Below the pieces are notes generated by a model, which had not been told where the DNA came from, made no database searches, and was given only the letters and a program-made list of their open reading frames with translations. Both the position numbers and the translations under genes were made by a program. A stretch of DNA of 25,310 bases from an uncultured Collinsella sp. (GTDB taxonomy: Bacteria; Actinomycetota; Coriobacteriia; Coriobacteriales; Coriobacteriaceae), in contig CABRID010000018.1 of the NCBI GenBank assembly GCA_902470895.1, forward strand, positions 1-25,310, read 5' to 3'. Below are positions 1 through 5,269 of this stretch, piece after piece; position 1 is the stretch's first letter, and each line of letters opens with the position of its first letter.

Positions 1-77
1 GAGGAGACGCCTGGGGCTGGCAGTCTAGATGGTACGAAAAATTGTCCGCACCCCCGGTTTTGGCACGCGATAGCAAG
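1..77. other. contig edge, no gene recognised
   Basis: I see no start codon with a ribosome binding site, no RNA gene and no repeat in these bases. They lie downstream of rplA and beyond its terminator. In many bacteria rplJ and rplL come next, but nothing here shows them. Confidence 0.4.
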
Positions 78-113
78 AAGCCCGGTCCTGCACGAGGCAG
101 AGCCGGGTTTCTT
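78..113 (-). terminator. hairpin terminator after rplA
   Basis: Positions 81-107 form CCCGG/CCGGG plus an inner CTGC/GCAG stem around a 5-nt loop, with one C-A mismatch and one G-U pair between them. On the minus strand it follows the rplA stop by about 40 nt and probably ends the rpmG-to-rplA transcript. The T-rich tail is better on the plus strand (TTTCTTT), so it may work in both directions. Confidence 0.65.
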
Positions 114-149
114 TAGCAATGCTTGCTTTGCTCAGGCAGTAACTGTTAG

Positions 150-857
150 TTACTCAGCCAGGAAGTCACGCTGGACAGCGGGATCGACCTTGACGCCAGG
201 GCCCATGGTGGAAGACACGGAGATGGACTTGACGTACTTACCCTTAGCAGAAGAGGGCTTGACGCGCAGAATCTCGGTGTACAGGGCAGCGTAGTTCTCG
301 ACGAGCTGCTGCTCAGAGAAGGACTTCTTGCCCAGGGGCACGTGGCAGATGCCGTAACGGTCGGCGCGGTACTCAACGCGGCCGGCCTTGAGCTCGGAGA
401 CCATCTTGGCGACGTCCATGGTCACGGTGCCGAGCTTGGGGTTCGGCATGAGGCCACGGGGACCAAGGATCTTACCGATGCGGCCAACCTTGGCCATCAT
501 GTTCGGCGTAGCGATAGCGGCGTCGAAGTTGATCTCGCCCTTCTGGATCTGGGCGACGAGCTCGTCGGAACCGATGATGTCGGCGCCGGCAGCCTCGGCC
601 TCGCGAGCCTTCTCGCCCTCGGCGAAGACGGCAACACGAACGGTCTTGCCGGTGCCGTGGGGCAGAGAGATGGAACCACGGATGTTCTGGTCAGCCTTAC
701 GAGTATCGATGCCCAGACGGAAGTGGGCCTCGACGGTCTCGTCGAACTTGGCGGTGTCGAGCTCCTTGATGAGCTTGGCAGCCTGAAGGGGGGTGTAGAG
801 CGTGGCGCGGTCGATCTTCTCGGCAGCGGCGTTATAGCTCTTACCATGCTTAGCCAT
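150..857 (-). CDS. rplA: 50S ribosomal protein uL1 (RplA)
   Basis: The 235-residue product is ribosomal protein uL1, which forms the mobile L1 stalk of the 50S subunit and helps release deacylated tRNA from the E site. It has the family length and shows the hallmark GPRGLMPNPKLGTV segment near residue 130 and a VEYRADRYGI stretch after it. Two in-frame ATGs exist, at 863 and 857. The strong AGGAGGT at 865-871 lies only 1 nt from the first but 7 nt from the second, so I start at 857 (MAKHGKSYN). It is the last gene of the leftward rpmG, tRNA-Trp, secE, nusG, rplK, rplA unit, and a terminator follows it. In other bacteria L1 also represses translation of its own operon; the hairpins just upstream (908-956) are the only candidate site here. 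Confidence 0.98.
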   Translation of the reverse strand: MAKHGKSYNAAAEKIDRATLYTPLQAAKLIKELDTAKFDETVEAHFRLGIDTRKADQNIRGSISLPHGTGKTVRVAVFAEGEKAREAEAAGADIIGSDELVAQIQKGEINFDAAIATPNMMAKVGRIGKILGPRGLMPNPKLGTVTMDVAKMVSELKAGRVEYRADRYGICHVPLGKKSFSEQQLVENYAALYTEILRVKPSSAKGKYVKSISVSSTMGPGVKVDPAVQRDFLAE

Positions 858-907
858 GTGCATTACCTCCTGTGGTTAAACGGGCGTGAGCCCTCCCACA
901 TCGTATC

Positions 908-956
908 GTGTGCCCTATTGCACACATATAACGGGCGCCCCGGTCGGAGCACCCGT
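908..956 (-). promoter_or_regulatory. paired hairpins between rplK and rplA
   Basis: Two stem-loops lie in the 117-nt gap. One is GTGTGC/GCACAC at 908-925. The second, at 931-956, is an 11-bp stem around the loop GACC, with two G-U pairs. Neither is followed by a T-tract, so they are not ordinary terminators. They could be an RNA processing site or an L1 autoregulatory site; that role is inference from position only. Confidence 0.5.
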
Positions 957-974
957 CATTACCTAAAGAAATCG

Positions 975-1403
975 CTACTCAGCGATGGTGACGCCCATGG
1001 AACGGGCGGTACCGGCGATAATCTTCTTGGCGGCGTCAATGTCGTTGGCATTGAGGTCCGGCATCTTGATCTCGGCGATCTTGGTGAGCTGCTCCTGGGA
1101 GAGCTGACCGACCTTGTCGGCCTGGGGCTTAGCGGAACCAGACTTGAGGTTCAGCTCCTTCTTGATGAGGTGAGCCGCCGGCGGGGTCTTGGTGATGAAG
1201 GAGAAGGACTTGTCCTCGTAGACAGAGATCTCAACGGGGATGATGTCACCCTTCTTGTCCTGCGTCTCGGCGTTAAAGGCCTGGCAGAACTGCATGATGT
1301 TCACGCCAGCAGCGCCCAGGGCGGGGCCGACGGGAGGAGCGGGGTTAGCTGCACCAGCAGGAATCTGGAGCTTAATGACGTTGGCAACCTTCTTCTCAGC
1401 CAT
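975..1403 (-). CDS. rplK: 50S ribosomal protein uL11 (RplK)
   Basis: This is uL11, part of the GTPase-associated centre of the 50S subunit, where it binds 23S rRNA helices 43-44 and contacts elongation factors. The 142-residue product has the usual length and typical blocks: KLQIPAGAANPAPPVGPALG near the N-terminus and FITKTPPAAHLIKK near residue 75, with a C-terminal IAGTARSMGV rRNA-binding stretch. ATG codons occur at 1409 and 1403. AAAGGA at 1410-1415 abuts the first but lies 6 nt from the second, so 1403 (MAEKKVANV) is the likely start. It lies between nusG and rplA in the conserved order. The 121-nt gap to nusG holds no clear promoter. Confidence 0.98.
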   Translation of the reverse strand: MAEKKVANVIKLQIPAGAANPAPPVGPALGAAGVNIMQFCQAFNAETQDKKGDIIPVEISVYEDKSFSFITKTPPAAHLIKKELNLKSGSAKPQADKVGQLSQEQLTKIAEIKMPDLNANDIDAAKKIIAGTARSMGVTIAE

Positions 1404-1524
1404 GGTCATTCCTTTCGAATCACGAGTGTGAAGTACTTGCTATATCGTAAGCACGCACGTGTTAGAAGCACTCCTGAGATGAGCAGTCACAGAAGAAGCA
1501 CGCTCGCGCGAACGGACGAAAATC

Positions 1525-2061
1525 TTAAGCGATGACAGCGACCTGGTTAAAGTCGAGCTCGACCGGCGTCTCGCGGCCAAAGATCATCAGCGTGACCTTG
1601 AGCTTGCCAGCCTCGGTGTTAACCTCCGAGACCTTGCCATCAAAGTCGGTAAGCGGACCATCGGTGACGCGGACGGACGTGCCGACCTCAATATCAACCG
1701 AGGTGCGCTTGGGCGAATCGCCCTTACCGGGACGACGAGTCATCTTGTTGTACTCGTCGCGGGAAAGCGGAGCGGGCTTGCCGTTGCCGCCCAGGAAACC
1801 GGTGACGCCAGGCGTGTTACGAACACACGTCCAAGCATCGTCATCCATCTCCATGCGGACCAGGACATAACCCGGGAAGATCTTGGAATCCTTGGTCTCG
1901 CGCTTGCCACCCTCTTTAATCTCGGTGACGCGCTCCATAGGAATCTCGATATCAAAGATACGGTCCTGCATGCCCATGGTCTCGATGCGATGCTCGAGAT
2001 CGGACTTAACGCGGTTCTCGTATCCAGAGTAAGTGTGAACGACGTACCAACGCTTAGACAT
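1525..2061 (-). CDS. nusG: transcription termination/antitermination protein NusG
   Basis: NusG binds the RNA polymerase clamp and couples transcription to Rho or the ribosome. The 178-residue protein starts with the NGN domain signature (KRWYVVHTYSGYEN at 3-16) and contains KIFPGYVLVRM (about 60-70) and RNTPGVTGFLG (about 81-91). The C-terminal KOW domain runs from about residue 126 (VGTSVRVTDGPLTDFDGKV). Length and domains match the short canonical form without the acidic N-terminal extension seen in some actinobacteria. It starts 3 nt after the secE stop, so translation is probably coupled to secE. Confidence 0.98.
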   Translation of the reverse strand: MSKRWYVVHTYSGYENRVKSDLEHRIETMGMQDRIFDIEIPMERVTEIKEGGKRETKDSKIFPGYVLVRMEMDDDAWTCVRNTPGVTGFLGGNGKPAPLSRDEYNKMTRRPGKGDSPKRTSVDIEVGTSVRVTDGPLTDFDGKVSEVNTEAGKLKVTLMIFGRETPVELDFNQVAVIA

Positions 2062-2064
2062 GGT

Positions 2065-2403
2065 TTAGCCCCTCAATCCAGAGAACAGAGCAAGAGCCTC
2101 GCCAAAGCCAGCATCGAGCAGAGCGATGACGACGCCGACGACGATCAGAGAAGCGCAAACGACGACCGAGTAGTTCACGAGCTCCTTCTTATCGGGCCAC
2201 GTGACACGCTTCATTTCGGACTTGACCGAAGCGAAATACTTCTTGGTGCGGGCGAAGAAACCAGGCTTCTCGTTCTTCTTGGACTTCGCAGCCTTCTCGT
2301 TCTTATTGGCAACGGCCTTCTTGGCCTCAACCTTGGAGTTGGCGGCAGCGTTGTTGGCAGGCGCCTGCTGCTGAGCCTTCTTCTTGTTCTTCTTGTTGGC
2401 CAT
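2065..2403 (-). CDS. secE: preprotein translocase subunit SecE
   Basis: SecE is the small essential subunit that clamps the SecY channel. The 112-residue product has a conserved membrane-proximal helix (FFARTKKYFASVKSEMKRVTWPDKKEL, about 49-75, given here in two known blocks: the KSEMKRVTWP core and the flanks) followed by one transmembrane segment (about 78-97). The first 45 residues are rich in Lys, Ala, Asn and Gln and look disordered; such extensions vary between species. GGAGGT precedes the ATG at about 9 nt. It lies between tRNA-Trp and nusG, with only 3 nt to nusG. Confidence 0.96.
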   Translation of the reverse strand: MANKKNKKKAQQQAPANNAAANSKVEAKKAVANKNEKAAKSKKNEKPGFFARTKKYFASVKSEMKRVTWPDKKELVNYSVVVCASLIVVGVVIALLDAGFGEALALFSGLRG

Positions 2404-2442
2404 TTGGGTTACCTCCGCGCAATGCGCTTATACATGAGTAAA

Positions 2443-2470
2443 CCGTAAGCCCCCAATTGGGAGCTTACGG
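2443..2470 (-). terminator. hairpin between tRNA-Trp and secE
   Basis: CCGTAAGC and GCTTACGG enclose a further CCC/GGG pairing and an AATT loop, giving a stem of about 12 bp. On the minus strand it is followed only by GGTTTACTC, a weak T-tract. It may be a leaky attenuator or a processing stop that protects the tRNA end from the mRNA. A TATAAG at 2427-2432 in minus orientation could allow a secondary secE promoter, but I cannot support a good -35. Confidence 0.5.
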
Positions 2471-2479
2471 AATAATGAC

Positions 2480-2555
2480 TGGCACGCCAGGAAGGACTCG
2501 AACCCTCAACACTCGGTTTTGGAGACCGATGCTCTACCAATTGAACTACTGGCGT
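2480..2555 (-). tRNA. tRNA-Trp (CCA anticodon)
   Basis: A complete cloverleaf is visible: acceptor ACGCCAG/CTGGCGT, anticodon stem TCGGT/ACCGA with loop CTCCAAA (anticodon CCA), a GGTTCGAGTCC T-arm, discriminator G and an encoded CCA tail. It sits between rpmG and secE, the usual place for tRNA-Trp in bacteria, and is probably co-transcribed. Confidence 0.98.
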
Positions 2556-2568
2556 ATGTGACTAGAGA

Positions 2569-2718
2569 CTAGCGAGTCTCTTTGTGCAGCGTGTGGTGAC
2601 GGCACCAGGGGCAATACTTCTTGATCTCCATACGATCAGGCATGGTCGACTTGTTCTTGGTGGTCGTATAGTTGCGGCGCTTGCACTCAGTGCACGCAAG
2701 AGTAACTAGAGTACGCAT
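2569..2718 (-). CDS. rpmG: 50S ribosomal protein bL33 (RpmG)
   Basis: This 49-residue gene encodes bL33, a small protein near the E site of the 50S subunit. The translation begins MRTLVTLACTECKRRNY and ends HTLHKETR. It has two Cys pairs, CTEC (9-12) and CPWC (36-39), so it is the zinc-binding C+ form. In actinobacteria with C- paralogues, Zn-dependent swapping is known, but no second copy is visible here. It is the first gene after the promoter at 2764-2793, upstream of tRNA-Trp. Confidence 0.96.
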   Translation of the reverse strand: MRTLVTLACTECKRRNYTTTKNKSTMPDRMEIKKYCPWCRHHTLHKETR

Positions 2719-2763
2719 GTATCCTGAACCTTTCATTTCCGCCCCGTACGGGCACGAGTTGAT

Positions 2764-2793
2764 ACTTTATCAGCTCTACGTAAGTGCTGTCAA
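2764..2793 (-). promoter_or_regulatory. promoter of the rpmG-secE-nusG-rplKA unit
   Basis: TTGACA (2788-2793) and TAAAGT (2764-2769) are separated by 18 nt on the minus strand. The -35 is perfect. An 18-base block (2786-2803) covering the -35 and bases upstream is identical to one at 4617-4634, upstream of the tRNA-tuf unit. Confidence 0.85.
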
Positions 2794-2931
2794 CGAAAAC
2801 CTCGAATCAATTGGTTCTCGGTGAACCCATTCATATTTGGAACACATCAATGGAGCCAACGAGATCTAATCGACGGTGCACCCAGGACCATTATCGATCC
2901 TCTCGACACCAGCAACGGCTCAATATCCATT

Positions 2932-2970
2932 GCAGAAAAGAACCCGGCACCCATATAAGTGCCGGGTTCT
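2932..2970 (-). terminator. intrinsic terminator of tuf
   Basis: A perfect 12-bp stem (AGAACCCGGCAC with its complement, 2939-2970) surrounds an 8-nt loop, followed on the minus strand by TTCTTTTC. It lies 28 nt after the tuf stop. Bases 2804-2931, between this terminator and the rpmG promoter, show nothing I can support. Confidence 0.93.
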
Positions 2971-2997
2971 CTAAGTCAGCTATATCAAAGAGCTAAT

Positions 2998-4188
2998 TTA
3001 CTCAATGATCGTGGAGACGATGCCCGAACCGACGGTGTGGCCGCCCTCGCGGATAGCGAAGCGCAGGCCCTCCTCCATGGCGATCGGGTGGATGAGGTCG
3101 CCCTCGATGGTGATGTGGTCACCAGGCATAGCCATCTCGGTGCCCTCGGGGAGCTTGACCGTACCGGTAACGTCGGTGGTACGGAAGTAGAACTGAGGAC
3201 GATAACCATCGAAGAACGGGGTGTGACGGCCGCCCTCCTCCTTGGTCAGAACGTAGATCTCGCCGGTGAACTTGGTGTGCGGGGTAACCGAACCGGGCTT
3301 GCAGAGAACCTGACCGCGCTCGATGTCCTCGCGCTTGATGCCGCGGAGCAGCAGACCGACGTTGTCGCCAGCCTCGCAGAAGTCCATGGACTTACGGAAC
3401 ATCTCGATACCGGTAACGACGGTGTTCTGGGTATCCTTGATGCCGACGATCTCGACGGGCTCGTTGAGCTTGAGCTCACCGCGCTCGACACGGCCGGTAG
3501 CAACGGTACCACGGCCGGAGATGGTCATAACGTCCTCAACGGCCATCAGGAAGGGGAGGTCGTTGTTACGAGCAGGCGTCGGGATGTACTCGTCGACAGC
3601 CTTCATGAGCTCGCGGATGGCGTCCATCCACTTGGCGTCGCCCTCGAGAGCGCCCAGAGCGGAACCACGGATGACGGGGATGTCGTCGCCGGGGAAATCG
3701 TACTCGGAGAGGAGCTCACGGGTCTCCATCTCGACGAGGTCGATGAGCTCGTCATCGTCGACCATGTCGCACTTGTTCAGGAAGACGACGATGTAGGGAA
3801 CGCCGACCTGACGGGCGAGCAGGATGTGCTCGCGGGTCTGAGCCATGGGGCCGTCGGTAGCGGCGATGACCAGGATAGCGCCGTCCATCTGAGCAGCACC
3901 GGAGATCATGTTCTTGACGTAGTCAGCGTGGCCCGGGCAGTCAACGTGAGCGTAGTGACGGGCAGCAGTCTCGTACTCGACGTGGGAGACGGAGATCGTA
4001 ATGCCGCGCTCGCGCTCCTCGGGAGCCTTGTCGATGTTCTCGAACGCAGTGAAGTCAGCCTTGCAGCCCTCGGTCTCGGAGAGAACCTTGGTGATGGCAG
4101 CGGTCAGCGTGGTCTTGCCGTGGTCGACGTGACCAATGGTGCCGATGTTAACATGCGGCTTAGTGCGCTCAAACTTCTCTTTGGCCAT
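2998..4188 (-). CDS. tuf: elongation factor Tu
   Basis: EF-Tu delivers aminoacyl-tRNA to the ribosomal A site as a GTP complex in the cytoplasm. The 396-residue product is full length. The G-domain motifs are intact: GHVDHGKT (19-26), DCPGH (84-88), NKCD (139-142) and SAL (177-179). The catalytic His is in DCPGH. Domains 2 and 3 follow, with the RGTVATGRVERG and HTPFFDGYRPQFYFRTTDVTG blocks. GAGGAGG lies about 5 nt before the ATG. The gene is the last member of a unit that begins with three tRNAs rather than with rpsL-rpsG-fusA, an arrangement seen in some other bacteria. The leader between tRNA-Met and tuf is strongly structured. Confidence 0.99.
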   Translation of the reverse strand: MAKEKFERTKPHVNIGTIGHVDHGKTTLTAAITKVLSETEGCKADFTAFENIDKAPEERERGITISVSHVEYETAARHYAHVDCPGHADYVKNMISGAAQMDGAILVIAATDGPMAQTREHILLARQVGVPYIVVFLNKCDMVDDDELIDLVEMETRELLSEYDFPGDDIPVIRGSALGALEGDAKWMDAIRELMKAVDEYIPTPARNNDLPFLMAVEDVMTISGRGTVATGRVERGELKLNEPVEIVGIKDTQNTVVTGIEMFRKSMDFCEAGDNVGLLLRGIKREDIERGQVLCKPGSVTPHTKFTGEIYVLTKEEGGRHTPFFDGYRPQFYFRTTDVTGTVKLPEGTEMAMPGDHITIEGDLIHPIAMEEGLRFAIREGGHTVGSGIVSTIIE

Positions 4189-4210
4189 AAAGCCCTCCTC
4201 TTAACAGGTC

Positions 4211-4288
4211 GTCCCCGGACGGGACTTTGCCTTTATACCATAGTGGCCTCTCAACATACTATTGAGAAGCCACCGTGTTACCTATGGT
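4211..4288 (-). promoter_or_regulatory. structured tuf leader with two hairpins
   Basis: A long imperfect hairpin spans 4237-4288: an inner stem of about 12 bp with one mismatch, and an outer ACCATAG/CTATGGT pairing that uses the encoded CCA end of tRNA-Met. A second hairpin (GTCCC/GGGAC, 4211-4225) lies nearer tuf. No T-tract follows on the minus strand, so processing of tRNA from mRNA is a better guess than termination. Confidence 0.55.
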
Positions 4289-4361
4289 AGCGGTGACTGG
4301 ATTCGAACCAGTGACGCCACGGGTATGAACCGTGTGCTCTAACCAACTGAGCTACACCGCC
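4285..4361 (-). tRNA. tRNA-Met (CAT anticodon, elongator)
   Basis: Acceptor GGCGGTG/CACCGCT (one G-U at the end), anticodon stem CACGG/CCGTG with loop TTCATAC, GGTTCGAATCC T-arm, discriminator A and encoded CCA. The anticodon stem lacks the three G-C pairs of initiator tRNA, so it is the elongator type. Three nucleotides separate it from tRNA-Thr. Confidence 0.96.
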
Positions 4362-4364
4362 GGA

Positions 4365-4440
4365 TGGAGCCTGCAACCAGACTTGAACTGGTGACCTCTT
4401 CGTTACCAACGAAGTGCTCTACCGACTGAGCTATACAGGC
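4365..4440 (-). tRNA. tRNA-Thr (GGT anticodon)
   Basis: Acceptor GCCTGTA/TGCAGGC, anticodon stem CTTCG/CGAAG with loop TTGGTAA (anticodon GGT), T-arm loop TTCAAGT, discriminator T and encoded CCA. It is the middle gene of the Tyr-Thr-Met-tuf unit. Confidence 0.97.
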
Positions 4441-4450
4441 ACTTGACGGG

Positions 4451-4532
4451 TGGGAGCTATAGGATTCGAACCTATGTAGGCAGAGCCAACGGGTTTACAG
4501 CCCGTCCCCATTAACCACTCGGGCAAACTCCC
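4451..4532 (-). tRNA. tRNA-Tyr (GTA anticodon)
   Basis: Acceptor GGGAGTT/AGCTCCC, anticodon stem ACGGG/CCCGT with loop CTGTAAA (anticodon GTA) and a long variable arm as expected for a class II tRNA. The bases after discriminator A read CCC, so the CCA end is not encoded, unlike the two tRNAs that follow it. Confidence 0.97.
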
Positions 4533-4594
4533 AATCGTTCAAGTATCCGCAGGTCCTTTGGTCTTTTGGACCGCCGCCCCCGCGAACGAAGAAG

Positions 4595-4624
4595 ATAATA
4601 CGATGCCACCTTGGGGGCTGTCAA
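4595..4624 (-). promoter_or_regulatory. promoter of the tRNA-Tyr-Thr-Met-tuf unit
   Basis: TTGACA (4619-4624) and TATTAT (4595-4600) with an 18-nt spacer: a near-consensus strong promoter about 60 nt before tRNA-Tyr. The block 4617-4634 is identical to 2786-2803 at the rpmG promoter. Confidence 0.9.
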
Positions 4625-4634
4625 CGAAAACCTC

Positions 4635-4861
4635 TAGATACACGGTGCCGGGCGTATCTATATGCTTTTGACCTGCGGTTTTGCTGAGTTTGGATATGAA
4701 GGACGGTGAATTTGCATATAGCGGTGACATTTCCCGAGGGAACACTTTGGCGTAGTGGAGTGAGCCTGCAGAATGATTACTCCGATAACGACTCATTTGC
4801 ACCTATATATAGGTTGAGATCGGGCTTCCCAGACAAAAGGTTGCTCTTCCCAGGCAAAATC
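4635..4861. other. non-coding stretch with small palindromes
   Basis: I see no gene. The stretch holds a 7-bp hairpin TAGATAC/GTATCTA (4635-4660) directly upstream of the tRNA promoter, a perfect 14-nt palindrome ACCTATATATAGGT (4801-4814), and two copies of a CTTCCCAG(A/G)CAAAA motif (near 4825 and 4846). Short minus-strand reading frames here have no ribosome binding site and run over these structures or the promoter. Confidence 0.5.
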
Positions 4862-4954
4862 GAGCGTGGATAATCTCCCACTTTTGGCGTGCCATCGAGT
4901 CCAAAGTGGGAGATTATCCACGCTCAGCCTCCAGGCGGGAGATTTTCCACGCTC
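4862..4954. repeat. inverted repeat plus third direct copy
   Basis: The arms at 4862-4887 and 4901-4925 are complementary over about 25 bp with one extra T, around a 13-nt loop. The core GGGAGATTATCCACGCTC in the right arm recurs with two or three changes at 4935-4954, 29 nt further on in the same orientation. No T-tract follows on either strand. The origin is unknown to me. Confidence 0.8.
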
Positions 4955-5008
4955 GTATGTCCGGAAATCCTCGCTCAAACAGGATGACTGGGACCGGTCC
5001 GGCCTTTG

Positions 5009-5223
5009 TCTCGATCTGTAACATCTAGAGAATATTTTCTCCCCTATCTGTTACAGATTGAGATACTACGCAGTAGCCCCGACTTCCGTCTCATTCTGTA
5101 ACAGTAAGAAAGGTTTTCAGCCTCTTCGTGTTACAGATCGAGATATTACCCGCCAACCCGTCTTAACATCTCAATCTATAACAGCTTGAAGAGAAATACC
5201 GGTCTAGATGTTACAGATTGAGA
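5009..5223. repeat. array of six alternating 15-nt elements, 40-nt period
   Basis: The element TCTCAATCTGTAACA starts at 5009, 5089 and 5169. Its reverse complement starts at 5049, 5129 and 5209. Every start is exactly 40 nt after the last, and all five spacers are 25 nt with unrelated sequences. Each copy differs from the consensus by at most one base. The outermost copies share a further TCTAGA, so the array ends form a 21-nt inverted repeat. It begins 46 nt after the DUF262 gene. No cas gene or integrase is visible. Confidence 0.9.
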
Positions 5224-5269
5224 TTGAATCGTTTGGGCCGAATGTCCCCAAGATATTGGCTGGAGGTCA

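Noticed and set aside
342..1535. 397-codon open frame on the plus strand across rplA and rplK
   Set aside because: It is antisense to well-supported ribosomal genes; open antisense frames are expected in GC-rich genes.
2959..4290. 443-codon plus-strand frame opposite tuf
   Set aside because: Antisense shadow of EF-Tu with no family match.
4539..4978. Two small minus-strand frames (87 and 61 codons)
   Set aside because: They run over the tRNA promoter and the inverted repeat, lack ribosome binding sites and show no protein pattern.
5009..5223. CRISPR interpretation of the 15-nt array
   Set aside because: Repeats are too short and alternate in orientation, spacers are 25 nt, and no cas genes are present.
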